In this document: positions 26,584 through 35,441 of the stretch, piece after piece | How the letters are laid out: each line of letters begins with the position of its first letter | How positions within the stretch are numbered: position 1 is the first letter of the stretch | Source of the DNA: Pseudomonas sp. HS6 | Lineage (GTDB): Bacteria > Pseudomonadota > Gammaproteobacteria > Pseudomonadales > Pseudomonadaceae | Direction: 5' to 3' | DNA: 64,000 nt | NCBI RefSeq assembly: GCF_023375815.1 | Contig: NZ_CP067412.1 | Coordinates: 3,224,001 to 3,288,000 of the forward strand | Notes under the pieces: generated by a model | Databases searched by the model: none | What the model was told of the DNA's origin: nothing | What the model saw: the letters and a program-made list of their open reading frames with translations, nothing else | Translations under genes and position numbers: made by a program

Positions 26584-27287
26584 CGACGTTGCTCCGAGCA
26601 GGCTTCTACAAACGCCCGCACCAGTGGTGGCAATAAACCTTTGAGCGCGGCACGTTCCGGCTGGAACAACGTCGCGACAAAGAACACATGGTTTTTCAGT
26701 TCGATGGCGCGCAGATCGCCGGCCGAATCGTGGCCCACGGCGTGCAGGTCATGGGTCAGCAATTCCCGTTCGAACTGCGGATTCACACCAAAACGGCAGC
26801 GATAACCTTCACGAATCTCGGATGTTTCGTACGCCTTGGCGATCAACGAACCGGGCACCAGGTGAATGCTGTCCACCGCTTCCACCAGCGAGCAGGTCAG
26901 CGGCGTGAGCACCGCACGGCTGGACCCGGGCGATGTTTCGCCATGCTCGGCATCGGCCCATCCGAGCACGTTGCGGGAAAACTCCAGCACGGCATGTTGA
27001 AAACCGCCACAGGTGCCGAGGAACGGTCGCTGCTGTTCGCGCGCAAAACGAATGGCCCGCAACGCGCCAGCTTCACTCTTGTAAGGGCTGGCCGGGACAC
27101 ACCAGAAACCGTCGAAACCATCGAACGGTGTATCGACGTGAATCCCGTCCGTGGCCAGCCACTCGAAATTTACGGGACGGCGAATGTGTTCCGCCGCCAG
27201 CCCAAGGGCAACGGGGATGGCTTGGTGGGCGGTGACTTGCGGGTCGTAGTCACCGATCAGGGCGATGCGCAGTGCTCTGGATTCCAT
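26580..27287 (-). CDS. CTP-synthase C-terminal (class I GATase)-like protein
   Basis: 235 residues resembling only the glutaminase half of CTP synthase. The nucleophile elbow GTCGGFQHAVLEF (about 87-99) is present, but the position of the catalytic His in the C-terminal HPE motif is Gln (LFQPE, about 211-215), so ordinary glutaminase chemistry is doubtful. The start MESRALRIALIGDYD (27287) gives the natural first beta-strand; an earlier ATG at 27344 adds a tail overlapping the divergent promoter. Operon with the ABM gene; divergent LysR at 27366. Function unknown. Confidence 0.8.
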   Translation of the reverse strand: MESRALRIALIGDYDPQVTAHQAIPVALGLAAEHIRRPVNFEWLATDGIHVDTPFDGFDGFWCVPASPYKSEAGALRAIRFAREQQRPFLGTCGGFQHAVLEFSRNVLGWADAEHGETSPGSSRAVLTPLTCSLVEAVDSIHLVPGSLIAKAYETSEIREGYRCRFGVNPQFERELLTHDLHAVGHDSAGDLRAIELKNHVFFVATLFQPERAALKGLLPPLVRAFVEACSEQRR

Positions 27288-27365
27288 GAGTGTTCGCTGT
27301 GCTTGTTGATGGATGATGCTCACTATAGATTGGCGTTCACGCACTCAATATGGGCATTTCCCCAA

Positions 27366-28244
27366 GTGATCAATGCAGCGACGCACTATCGACTCGACTT
27401 CCCGGACCTGGCGCTGATTCTCGCCCTGGTGCGCGGCGGCTCTCTGGCCCGGGCCTCGCAGCTGTTGAAGGTCGATGTGTCGACGGTGTTTCGCGCCGTG
27501 CGCAGGCTCGAAGCCGCGCTGGGTCAGCAACTGTTCGAAAAAAGCCGAGCGGGTTACCTGCCCACCAGTCTTGCGCAGACTCTGGCGGAACAGGCAGAAC
27601 GCGCCGAACAGGCACTGGAAGCGGCGCGCATCGGCGTGGAGCAGGGCGGCGAAGTGGTCAGCGGCACGGTGCGCCTGACCTGTACCGATTCGGTGCTGCA
27701 AGGTCTGCTGCTGCCGGCGCTGGCGCAGTTCATGCCGAACTACCCGGCGCTGACCATCGAGTTGAGCACCTCCAACGATTTCGCCAACCTCAGCCGCCGC
27801 GATGCCGACATCGCCCTGCGCCTGACGCGCACACCACCGGAGCATCTGGTCGGACGGGAACTGGCGAAAATTGCCTACCGGGTCTGCGCCAGTGAACGTT
27901 ATCTACAAAATGTTGAAGAGGCCGATCTGACCACGCTGACCTGGATCGCTCCGGACGATTTCCTGCCCGATCACCCGACCGTCGTCTGGCGTCGCCAGCA
28001 CTTGCCGGGCGTGACGCCGGGTTACCGCTGCAACAGCATGCTGTCGGTGACAGAGCTGGTGCGCGCCGGGCTCGGCGTCGCGGCGTTGCCGGACTTTCTG
28101 ATTACCGAAGGCCTGCGAGCCTTGAGCGAACCGCTGCACGGTTATGACACCGCGCTGTGGTTGCTGACCCGCCCGGACTGTCGCGCGTTGCGCTCGGTGG
28201 TCACGCTGTTCGATGAACTCGGGCGGGCGCTGCGTTTGCCGTGA
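27366..28244 (+). CDS. LysR family transcriptional regulator
   Basis: 292 residues from a GTG start at 27366, the closest start that precedes YRLDFPDLALILALVRGGSLARASQLLKVDVSTVF, the HTH. There is no good ribosome site, so the exact start is uncertain; the frame is open back to 26688 only as antisense of the neighbour. Effector domain about 90-285. Divergent from the GATase-like/ABM operon, which it probably regulates. Confidence 0.82.
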   Translation: MINAATHYRLDFPDLALILALVRGGSLARASQLLKVDVSTVFRAVRRLEAALGQQLFEKSRAGYLPTSLAQTLAEQAERAEQALEAARIGVEQGGEVVSGTVRLTCTDSVLQGLLLPALAQFMPNYPALTIELSTSNDFANLSRRDADIALRLTRTPPEHLVGRELAKIAYRVCASERYLQNVEEADLTTLTWIAPDDFLPDHPTVVWRRQHLPGVTPGYRCNSMLSVTELVRAGLGVAALPDFLITEGLRALSEPLHGYDTALWLLTRPDCRALRSVVTLFDELGRALRLP

Positions 28245-28778
28245 TCAGGATTGCGGGTTCTGGCGCATGTGATCGTGCAACTCGCGGGTCAGGCCTTCGA
28301 TGCGCTCGGTCAGGTTCTTGGTCATTTCGGTGAGCCGGGTGTTCTGCTCCAGCAGCTCAAGCAACTGCGCGGTGTTCTTTGCCGCCTGCACCTGACGCTC
28401 GGAATTGGCCACGGCCAAGGCTTCGCGGTGCTGCGCGTCGGCGTCCGATTGCGCCTTGTCCCGTGCGGCCTGACGGGTCTGGGCCAGCAGAATCAGCGGT
28501 GCGGCGTAGGCCGATTGCAGGCTGAACGCCAGGTTCAACAGGATGAACGGATAGACGTCGAAGGTCGTCACGCCAAAGATGTTGAGGCACACCCACAGCA
28601 CCACGATCAGGGTTTGCGCGCCGAGGAAAGTCGGCGTACCGAAGAACCGCGCGAACGCCTCGGCCCGCAAGGCGAACTTGTCGTTGCCGAAGGTTGTGTT
28701 GAGGTGGGCGTGGGGGCGGTGGAAGCGCAGGTGATCGACAGTGGCAGCGGCGGGGGATTCGGTTTTTTCGGTGGTCAT
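28245..28778 (-). CDS. DUF1003 membrane protein
   Basis: 177 residues. Two transmembrane helices (about 50-70 and 75-97: TFLGAQTLIVVLWVCLNIF and PFILLNLAFSLQSAYAAPLILL) form the DUF1003 core, followed by a long coiled coil (about 103-172, heptads rich in Glu, Leu and Thr). Function unknown. Its stop abuts the LysR stop (convergent, no gap). Confidence 0.83.
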   Translation of the reverse strand: MTTEKTESPAAATVDHLRFHRPHAHLNTTFGNDKFALRAEAFARFFGTPTFLGAQTLIVVLWVCLNIFGVTTFDVYPFILLNLAFSLQSAYAAPLILLAQTRQAARDKAQSDADAQHREALAVANSERQVQAAKNTAQLLELLEQNTRLTEMTKNLTERIEGLTRELHDHMRQNPQS

Positions 28779-28839
28779 GACGGACTCGGCAGGGCTTGGG
28801 ACGTTGAGTCACTATAGCCCTGCGTCGCCCGTGTTGGCC

Positions 28840-30159
28840 TTATCCCGGCGTACGCTCGTTGGCAAACATGCTCACCGCGTCCACGGCTTCGCTGGCGCCG
28901 TCGCGAATCTGCAGAATCACCGTCCCGGCCTGATCTGCTAGCTCGACACCTTGCGCCGCGCGCCCACGGGTGCCGTCCATGCTTTTGATCGCCTGGCGGG
29001 TTTCGCTCTGGATCAGGCCGATCATGTTGGAAATCTCCGCCGTCGAACCGCTGGTACGTGCCGCCAGTTGCCGCACTTCATCGGCCACCACGGCAAAACC
29101 GCGACCTTGCTCGCCGGCACGGGCCGCTTCGATCGCGGCGTTCAGGGCCAGCAGATTGGTCTGATCGGCAATCGCACGGATGGTGTTGACGATGGTGGTG
29201 ATCTGCTCGGAGCGTTCGCCGAGCTGTGCGATCAGGTTCGAAGATTCAGCGATGTCGTCGGCGATTTCGCGCATTTCGCTGGCCGTTTGCTGGATCACTT
29301 GCGTGCCTTGCTCGGCGACTTTTCGGGTGGCGACAGAGATGTGATAGGCGGCGCTGGCGCTGCGCGCATCCTGCTCGTGCTGCTCGACCCGGGCGGTGAC
29401 GTCCGAGGCGAATTTCACCACTTTGCACAGCCGGCCGGCGGCGTCGTAGACCGGGTTGTAGTTGGCCTCCAGCCAGACGGTTTGCCCGCGTTTGTCGACG
29501 CGTTCGAACTGCCCGTGAAACAACTCACCCTGATTGAGCCGGCGCCAGAAATCCTGATACTCGCTGCTGCTGACCAGCTCTGCGGTGCAGAACAAGCGGT
29601 GATGTTTGCCTTTGAGTTCGGCAAGCGTGTAACCCATGCGCGTCAGAAAATTCTGATTGGCTGTAAGGACATTGCCATTGAGGTCGAACTCAATCACCGC
29701 CATGGCCCGGTCGATGGCCTGCAACTTGGCGTTGGCTTCACTTTCCTGCTGCACCTTGGCGGTGACGTCCATGGCGTACTTGACCACTTTCACCACGCGG
29801 CCCGAAGCATCCTTGATCGGGTTGTAACTGGCTTCGAGCCAGATCGGCCGGCCCTGGCTGTCGACGCGTTCGAAGGTGCCGGACTGGAATTGACCGTTTT
29901 TCAACTTCGACCAAAGCTCGGTGTACTGGCTGCTGCGGGCAAAATCGGGTGGGCAAAACTGGCGGTGCGACTGGCCAATCACCTGTTCGGCGGTGTAGCC
30001 CATGGTCTTGAGGAAGTTGTCGTTGGCGCGCAATACCACTGCGTCGAGATCGAACTCGATCACCGCCATGGAGCGATTGATAGCTTCGAGCAAACCGGAT
30101 TGCTCGGTGATGGTGTGTTGCAGGTCGTCGATGACGGACTTGTGGCGATTGAAAAACAT
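28840..30159 (-). CDS. Cytoplasmic chemoreceptor with two PAS domains, BdlA-like
   Basis: 439 residues, no transmembrane segment. PAS1 with PAC (about 25-140) and PAS2 with PAC (about 147-262) are near copies, each beginning MAVIEFDL and ending VVK(Y/F)A(M/S)DVTA. A short MCP signalling module follows (about 265-430), with tip [25 protein letters not shown]. This is the layout of P. aeruginosa BdlA, a biofilm-dispersion sensor, and of Aer-like receptors. PAS ligand (haem, FAD or none) unknown. The next upstream gene on this strand encodes a diguanylate cyclase. Confidence 0.88.
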   Translation of the reverse strand: MFFNRHKSVIDDLQHTITEQSGLLEAINRSMAVIEFDLDAVVLRANDNFLKTMGYTAEQVIGQSHRQFCPPDFARSSQYTELWSKLKNGQFQSGTFERVDSQGRPIWLEASYNPIKDASGRVVKVVKYAMDVTAKVQQESEANAKLQAIDRAMAVIEFDLNGNVLTANQNFLTRMGYTLAELKGKHHRLFCTAELVSSSEYQDFWRRLNQGELFHGQFERVDKRGQTVWLEANYNPVYDAAGRLCKVVKFASDVTARVEQHEQDARSASAAYHISVATRKVAEQGTQVIQQTASEMREIADDIAESSNLIAQLGERSEQITTIVNTIRAIADQTNLLALNAAIEAARAGEQGRGFAVVADEVRQLAARTSGSTAEISNMIGLIQSETRQAIKSMDGTRGRAAQGVELADQAGTVILQIRDGASEAVDAVSMFANERTPG

Positions 30160-30298
30160 GCTGGGTGCGCTCCGGAAATAGGGCTAGAGGTGTTGTCCCT
30201 GTTCCCGCGGCGGCAGGCCGAAGATGCTGGCGACGTTCGGCGTTGACTTCATAGTGCCAGCATCCAGGCTGACGGCTCAATCTTATACAAAGTTTATA

Positions 30299-30340
30299 AA
30301 GTTGTACAAGAAAGTGGTTTGTCCGGATCTTGTACAACTT
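30299..30340. repeat. Paired TTGTACAA palindromes in an inverted repeat
   Basis: AAGTTGTACAAGA (30299-30311) and TCTTGTACAACTT (30328-30340) are perfect reverse complements, and each contains the palindrome TTGTACAA. Centres are 29 bp apart. A related TTATACAAAGTTTATAA precedes them at about 30282-30298. They lie 140 bp upstream of the PAS chemoreceptor start and 4 bp past the cyclase stop. Operator pair or hairpin; factor unknown. Confidence 0.55.
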
Positions 30341-30343
30341 TTG

Positions 30344-31417
30344 TCAGGCGCTGGACCGGCTCAACGCTACGCTGATCGTGTTACGGCCCGTGTGCTTGGC
30401 GGTGTACAACGCTTTGTCGGCGTCATCCAGCCAGTCGAGTGCATCCGCGTAGGTCAGTTGAAAACGCGCCAGCCCAATGCTCAGGCTGACGCGCAACTCG
30501 GGCACCTCGGGATGGCGGTATTGATGCAGAGCCTGGCGCAGTTGCTCCATCAAGGCCTCAGCTTTGCTCAGCGGCAGGTTGGGCAGGATCACGCAGAACT
30601 CGTCGCCGCCGTAACGACCGGCCAGCTCACTTTCATCCAGCACGGATTTCAGTTTGCGACTCAGTTGTTGCAGCACTGCGTCGCCGACGATGTGCCCGTA
30701 ACTGTCGTTGATCACCTTGAAATGATCGATGTCGATCAGTGCCAGCGTGGCTTGGCTGTTGTGGTCGCGGCACTGCTGGAACTTGAGGTGCAGCAGGTCT
30801 TTCCAGGCACCGTGGTTGAGCAGGCCGGTCAGGCTGTCGGTGCGGCTGAGGGCGCTCAAGGTGCGTTTGTGTTCGGCCAGTTTGATCGCCAGTTGGTAAC
30901 AGACCATCCCCAGTGCGAGCGGATAAAGGGTCAGCATCGGCAGGCAGGCCCAGACTTGGGTCTGCGTGGTGGTCAGGTTGAACTTGACCCCGAATACCGA
31001 CCAGCCCAACAGCACGCCGATCACCTGGGCGAGGGCGCCGAGCAGGAACAGCCGCCGGCCACCGGCGGCCACATTGTTCATGGTCATCATCGACAGAATG
31101 GTCACGGCGGTCAGCGGGTTGAACTGGAAACACGCGGTCCAGAAACCACCGAACACCGAGTCATAAAGCAGGTTGCGACGTTCGGCGCGGTAGGGAAAGG
31201 CCGAGCGAGTTGACCATTGATAGGCGACGTGGGGCCAGAGAAAACCATTGAACAGCAGCAGCGCCCAGAGCCAGGCCGGCATGTTCAATGGATACAGAGC
31301 GGCGCCGACACTGAAAAGACCGACGCCCAAACCGATGGCACGTGGCAGGTAAATGCGTCTGGCGAATGACAAGCCTTTGCCGCGTTGGTTATCCATGATG
31401 TTCTTCGCCAGATTCAT
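30344..31417 (-). CDS. MASE2-GGDEF diguanylate cyclase
   Basis: 357 residues. An N-terminal membrane domain with several helices (about 20-180) has the MASE2 look (LPRAIGLGVGLF, FNGFLWPHVAYQW). The GGDEF domain is at about 190-350: TDSLTGLLNHGAW, the metal-binding DIDHFKVINDSYGH, and the intact active site RYGGDEF. It makes cyclic-di-GMP from GTP. The residues in the usual inhibitory-site position before the loop read DESE rather than R-x-x-D, so product inhibition is probably lost. It precedes the BdlA-like receptor on the same strand. Confidence 0.9.
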   Translation of the reverse strand: MNLAKNIMDNQRGKGLSFARRIYLPRAIGLGVGLFSVGAALYPLNMPAWLWALLLFNGFLWPHVAYQWSTRSAFPYRAERRNLLYDSVFGGFWTACFQFNPLTAVTILSMMTMNNVAAGGRRLFLLGALAQVIGVLLGWSVFGVKFNLTTTQTQVWACLPMLTLYPLALGMVCYQLAIKLAEHKRTLSALSRTDSLTGLLNHGAWKDLLHLKFQQCRDHNSQATLALIDIDHFKVINDSYGHIVGDAVLQQLSRKLKSVLDESELAGRYGGDEFCVILPNLPLSKAEALMEQLRQALHQYRHPEVPELRVSLSIGLARFQLTYADALDWLDDADKALYTAKHTGRNTISVALSRSSA

Positions 31418-31543
31418 TCTGAAACACTTTGCAGTGTAATTCTTCAGAGTGACCGTTCATCGGTCAATGACAGACATTGTCATTTATTCCAGCGGGAAAA
31501 TTCAGTGTCCTTGTGAGCCATTTAATCTTGGTGCAGGCACGAT

Positions 31544-32152
31544 CTAGGGCTGATAGCAGGCCAGGAACATATCCAGCGCCGACTCGACCACGGCATTTTG
31601 CGATGCGTTGTCGAGCGCCGGTTGGCCCATGGAAATCTGCGGCCAGAAGGCGAAGGATTTGAGCAGGCCCTGTACCTGATGCGCGGCGAACTCCGGATCG
31701 ACCGGTTTCAATCGACCGTCCGCCTGAGCCGCGCGAATCCACACGGTCACGCTTTCCTCACGTTCGCCCATGCGCGCCACCATATTCTGTGCGCGTTCGG
31801 GCGAGTGGATCGCGGCGGCAATGGCGACACGTGCCAGATTCATGAAATTGTCGTCCGCCATCATCTGCAACTTGGCCAGCAGCATCGTTCGCAGTTGATC
31901 GCGCAACGGCTGATCGGGCAGATACGACACGGCTTGCTCGGTGCTGATCCGTGCCCACAACTGGTTGAGAATTTCGGCGAACAGCTCTTCCTTGCTCGGA
32001 AAATGGTTGTACACCGTACGCTTCGACACCCCGGCGGTGGCCGCAATCTTGTCCATGCTGGTGACTTCGAAACCGTTGGCGCGGAATTCAGTAATGGCCG
32101 CCAGGATGATGGCTTCGCGTTTGCGGTCGGTAAGGCGCGTTGGAGCTGTCAT
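31544..32152 (-). CDS. TetR family transcriptional regulator
   Basis: 202 residues. N-terminal HTH (about 12-58, GFEVTSMDKIAATAGVSKRTVYNHFPSKEELF) and a C-terminal ligand domain of the AefR-like type. It is divergent from a metallo-hydrolase gene, with a 16-bp palindrome at 32231 between them. Probably represses itself and the hydrolase. Ligand unknown. Confidence 0.88.
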   Translation of the reverse strand: MTAPTRLTDRKREAIILAAITEFRANGFEVTSMDKIAATAGVSKRTVYNHFPSKEELFAEILNQLWARISTEQAVSYLPDQPLRDQLRTMLLAKLQMMADDNFMNLARVAIAAAIHSPERAQNMVARMGEREESVTVWIRAAQADGRLKPVDPEFAAHQVQGLLKSFAFWPQISMGQPALDNASQNAVVESALDMFLACYQP

Positions 32153-32230
32153 AAATTCGATTCGGCAGGAAAAAGGAGGAAATTACACTCGGCAGTTTAC
32201 TTGTCATCCGGTTTGATGCAACCTAGAAAG

Positions 32231-32246
32231 TACACCGATCAGTGTA
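32231..32246. promoter_or_regulatory. Candidate TetR operator
   Basis: TACACCGATCAGTGTA is a palindrome with one mismatched pair, 79 bp upstream of the TetR start and 122 bp upstream of the hydrolase start. A partial copy (ATCGGTG) follows at about 32260. Confidence 0.5.
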
Positions 32247-32367
32247 ATGCTGCGTTAATCGGTGCAACCTAAAACCAGATGTCCGGCTGATGCGTGCGTG
32301 CCTTGGCCATTTATCGTCCCACCTTGGAAAACCGTGAGTTGCGCGGTTTTTCTGGAGTCATTCAGTC

Positions 32368-33420
32368 ATGGCCAAATCAATTTCTTCCGCGGTCAGTCCT
32401 GTACCTGAAGCTTCGCGCCAGGCCGAAGGGACTTTCCGCAATCACGCTCCAGTGCAACGCGAAGGTGTGCGAAAGATGCTGCGCATCATGTGGAACATGA
32501 TCTTTCACAAACCGCGCAACACCCGCCCGGCGTCGGCCATTCCCGTGCAGCCTTTGACCCGCGCCGACCTGATCGCTGCGCCGAATCACAGCGTCTATCG
32601 TCTCGGTCACTCGACCCTGCTGCTGAAACTGCAAGACAAGTTCTGGATCACCGACCCGGTGTTCGCCGAGCGCGCCTCGCCCGTGCAATGGGCCGGCCCG
32701 AAACGCTTCCACCAGCCGCCGATCAGCATCGACGAGTTGCCACCAATTGAAGCCGTGATCCTGTCGCACAACCACTACGACCACCTCGACTACGAAGCAG
32801 TGTTGAAACTCGCGGACAAGGTCAATGTGTTCCTGACCCCGCTGGGCGTCGGTGACACGCTGGTGAAATGGGGCATCGATGCCAGCAAGGTCCGCCAGTT
32901 CGACTGGTGGCAGGGCACCGAAGTCGCCGGCATCCGCTTCATCGCCACCCCGTCGCAACACTTCTCCGGCCGTGGCCTGTTTGACGGCAACCAGACCCTT
33001 TGGGCTTCGTGGGTCATCATCGATGGCGATACACGAATCTTCTTCAGCGGCGACAGCGGCTACTTCGATGGCTTCAAGCGCATCGGCGAACAATACGGCC
33101 CGTTTGACCTGACCCTGATGGAAACCGGCGCCTACAACGTCGAATGGCCCCACGTGCACATGCAACCGGAAGAAACCCTGCAAGCCCACATCGACCTTAA
33201 GGGCCGCTGGTTACTCCCGATCCACAACGGCACGTTCGACCTGGCGATGCATGCCTGGCATGAACCCTTTGACCGCATTCTTGCACTGGCCTGGGAGCGC
33301 AGTGTTTCCATTACCACTCCGCAAATGGGCGAGGCGTTCAACCTGGCACAGCCGCAACGCGGGAATGCGTGGTGGTTGGCGGTTGAAGGGGAGAGTGAGG
33401 CGGTGGTGCAAGGGGCGTAG
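32368..33420 (+). CDS. MBL-fold metallo-hydrolase, NAPE-PLD/UlaG-like
   Basis: 350 residues. Metal-binding motif SHNHYDHLD near 131-139, further ligands in TPSQHFSGRG near 195, GDSGYFDGF near 230 and PIHNGTFDLAMHAW near 284. The layout is that of N-acyl-phosphatidylethanolamine phospholipase D-like hydrolases. The first 45 residues are poorly defined; MWNMIFHKPRNTRP may be the start of the true domain. Likely hydrolyses a phosphodiester or lactone. Divergent TetR regulator. Confidence 0.87.
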   Translation: MAKSISSAVSPVPEASRQAEGTFRNHAPVQREGVRKMLRIMWNMIFHKPRNTRPASAIPVQPLTRADLIAAPNHSVYRLGHSTLLLKLQDKFWITDPVFAERASPVQWAGPKRFHQPPISIDELPPIEAVILSHNHYDHLDYEAVLKLADKVNVFLTPLGVGDTLVKWGIDASKVRQFDWWQGTEVAGIRFIATPSQHFSGRGLFDGNQTLWASWVIIDGDTRIFFSGDSGYFDGFKRIGEQYGPFDLTLMETGAYNVEWPHVHMQPEETLQAHIDLKGRWLLPIHNGTFDLAMHAWHEPFDRILALAWERSVSITTPQMGEAFNLAQPQRGNAWWLAVEGESEAVVQGA

Positions 33421-33432
33421 TAGGGTTTCGCG

Positions 33433-33753
33433 TTATGCAAACACCACTTCAATTCGGCCCTCTTTGCGTGAGCGAGGGGCCGACTTGACAACAATTTGGA
33501 CATCTCGCCCAAGATGAGAAAGGCATTCCATCATCTTGGCTTCACTGATGCCGCGGAATTTCCCTCTCAGCATTTCGGATAGCTTGGGTTGTGAGAGCCC
33601 CAAGATTTCAGATGCTTGAGATTGAGTGAGATGACGCGCTTTGATGATTTCGCCAATCTTTGCGGCAAGCTGTGACTTGACCTGCATTTCACTGGCGTTT
33701 GGCAAGCCAAGGTCTTGATAGACGTTTCCGCTGCTTTCTTCGATTTCATTCAT
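33433..33753 (-). CDS. higA: HigA-type antitoxin, XRE family
   Basis: 106 residues. HTH at about 43-75 (LTQSQASEILGLSQPKLSEMLRGKF). The start at 33753 has AAAGGAAC upstream, lying inside the end of the toxin gene, with a gap of 2 bp, so the pair is co-translated. It neutralises the toxin encoded just before it and represses the operon. Toxin-first order is typical of HigBA. Confidence 0.85.
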   Translation of the reverse strand: MNEIEESSGNVYQDLGLPNASEMQVKSQLAAKIGEIIKARHLTQSQASEILGLSQPKLSEMLRGKFRGISEAKMMECLSHLGRDVQIVVKSAPRSRKEGRIEVVFA

Positions 33754-33755
33754 TT

Positions 33756-34109
33756 CTATGTTCCTTTCGCGTGATCCTGAGCGGCTTGAAGTCTCTTTCG
33801 GATCAGATCGACATCGCACTGCGCGGTTTTTATACCGGTGGTCGACTTCTTCTGAAAACAATGCAAGACGTAAATCGCATTGCCAAAACGGACCGTGTAA
33901 ACGGCGCGGTAGGTATTCGTATCAAAGTCCTCAATCAACTCGAGGACACCCGCGCCTCCAAACCCCTTCAGAGGTTTTGCATCTGGATGTTTGAGACCGC
34001 TTTGGGCCAAATCCAGTGCGTGACCAAAAACATCCTGTACATCTGTGGGCATCTGCTTCAGATCTTTCTTGCTACTGCTAACCCACAGGAGTGGCTTCCT
34101 TGTACTCAT
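33756..34109 (-). CDS. higB: HigB/RelE-type toxin (phage Gp49-like)
   Basis: 117 residues. KKDLKQMPTDVQDVFGHALDLAQSG, KPLKGFGGAGVLELIEDF and YRAVYTVRFGNAIYVLHCFQKKS are the segments of the Gp49-like HigB/RelE fold, with K(S/T)T and basic residues expected for mRNA cleavage on the ribosome. First gene of the toxin-antitoxin operon. Confidence 0.87.
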   Translation of the reverse strand: MSTRKPLLWVSSSKKDLKQMPTDVQDVFGHALDLAQSGLKHPDAKPLKGFGGAGVLELIEDFDTNTYRAVYTVRFGNAIYVLHCFQKKSTTGIKTAQCDVDLIRKRLQAAQDHAKGT

Positions 34110-34115
34110 GCGAAA

Positions 34116-34129
34116 AATATACCTATATT
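34116..34129. promoter_or_regulatory. Candidate HigA operator
   Basis: AATATACCTATATT is a perfect inverted repeat (6-bp arms, 2-bp centre) 7 bp upstream of the toxin start, where an antitoxin autorepressor would bind. Confidence 0.5.
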
Positions 34130-34151
34130 GGAATAATCACAATCAGTCCTT

Positions 34152-34469
34152 TCAGTCAGCCATCGCATAATCTCCATGACTCACTGAATCCGGCATAGCA
34201 CCTCTGACATTCCCCCCACGCCCCGGCGTAAACCCCGGAAAGAACACCAGCCCCTGCGCCTCAAACCGATAGGTCAACGCCAGCCGCGCCGAATCCGCCA
34301 CTTCCTGCTGCGCTTCGAACCGTTGGATGTCATTGACCGAAACCCCTGCCTCCCGCGACAGTTGTTCCACGCTCCAGCCCAACATCCCTCGGGCCTGGGC
34401 GCAGTGGGTCGGGGTGAACTGGAAAAGGGCGATACGTTCGAGGATGAGATTCATCGCTGAAGAGGCCAT
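34152..34469 (-). CDS. XRE-like HTH protein
   Basis: 105 residues. HTH at about 22-62 (HCAQARGMLGWSVEQLSREAGVSVNDIQRFEAQ), with a C-terminal GLVFFPGFTPGRGGNVR segment like that of phage-repressor-like orphan regulators. Start with GGAGCACACC upstream. No partner gene; target unknown. Confidence 0.78.
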   Translation of the reverse strand: MASSAMNLILERIALFQFTPTHCAQARGMLGWSVEQLSREAGVSVNDIQRFEAQQEVADSARLALTYRFEAQGLVFFPGFTPGRGGNVRGAMPDSVSHGDYAMAD

Positions 34470-34561
34470 GGTGTGCTCCGGGCTCGAGAGTGCTGATGGA
34501 AATGTACTGTGTTTTTGTACAGTTGTTTTCGGCCGGGATCAAACGCATTTTTTGATTTGCC

Positions 34562-35329
34562 CTAGTTCGCCGCCTCCAACCAGACGGACGGTGCCTGACC
34601 GAGGATCCGACGGAACATCGTCGAGAACGCCGCCGGGCTGTCATAGCCGAAATCCAGGGCAATCCGCGTCACCGCTTCACCCGCCGCCAGCCGTGCCAGC
34701 GCCAACACCACGCAGGCGCGCTGGCGCCATTGGCTGAAACTCAGGCCGGTCTGCTGACGAAACAGTCTGTTGAAGGTGCGTAAGCTTACGTGCAGCTGAT
34801 CGGCCCATTGCTGGGGCGATTGATGGGCATTCGGCTGATGCAGAAAGGTCTGACACAGTTCGAGCAGTCTTCCGTCAGACGGCAGCGGGATATGCAACGG
34901 CAGCGGTGCGCTACGCACCAATTCATGCAGCAGCAAATCGATTAGCACACCGTCGCGTCCGGTCTGGTCATACGTCAGCGGCAACTCCACGGCGTCCATC
35001 AGCAAGTGCCGCATCAACGGCGACACGCTGATCACCTGGCAGCGCTCACCCAGATCCACCGCCCCCGGCTCGATATACAAACTGCGAGTGCTGACCCCCA
35101 GCATCAACACCTCATGCGCCACCCCCGGCGGAATCCACACTGCCCGCTGCGGCGGCACCACCCAGTTGCCGTCATGCGTGCTGACCTGCATCACCCCGGT
35201 CGCGCCATACAACAATTGCGCCCGCCGATGTGTATGACGTGGCAACAGATAGCCGTGGGGATAATCCGTACCGATCGCCACCACAGGGCGCGGCGTGTCA
35301 TCCAGCAGATTGATCGAAACATTGCGCAT
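34562..35329 (-). CDS. AraC family transcriptional regulator with cupin sensor
   Basis: 255 residues from MRNVSINLLDD (35329). N-terminal cupin (YLLPRHTHRRAQLLYGATGVMQV, PPQRAVWIPPGVAHEV) and C-terminal AraC HTHs (about 160-250, LHVSLRTFNRLFRQQTGLSFSQW). The longer open frame to 35365 lacks a ribosome site. Divergent from a TauE/SafE exporter (112 bp between starts), its probable target. Confidence 0.86.
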   Translation of the reverse strand: MRNVSINLLDDTPRPVVAIGTDYPHGYLLPRHTHRRAQLLYGATGVMQVSTHDGNWVVPPQRAVWIPPGVAHEVLMLGVSTRSLYIEPGAVDLGERCQVISVSPLMRHLLMDAVELPLTYDQTGRDGVLIDLLLHELVRSAPLPLHIPLPSDGRLLELCQTFLHQPNAHQSPQQWADQLHVSLRTFNRLFRQQTGLSFSQWRQRACVVLALARLAAGEAVTRIALDFGYDSPAAFSTMFRRILGQAPSVWLEAAN

Positions 35330-35441
35330 CGAGAGGCATCCAGCGATTGGCGTAAACGCAAACATTATTGGCTGACTTGCTGAAGCAGGCCAAGCGTTGC
35401 GGCTCTATCGTCGACCGCTCCCAAACAACGGACGACGCGCC

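Noticed and set aside
26688..27365. Long N-terminal extension of the LysR gene at 27366
   Set aside because: It is antisense to the GATase-like gene; LysR proteins begin with the HTH.
34152..34469. Reading the XRE-like gene as a third member of the HigBA operon
   Set aside because: It ends 43 bp upstream of the toxin gene start, with the candidate HigBA operator and promoter in between, and shares no toxin or antitoxin features.
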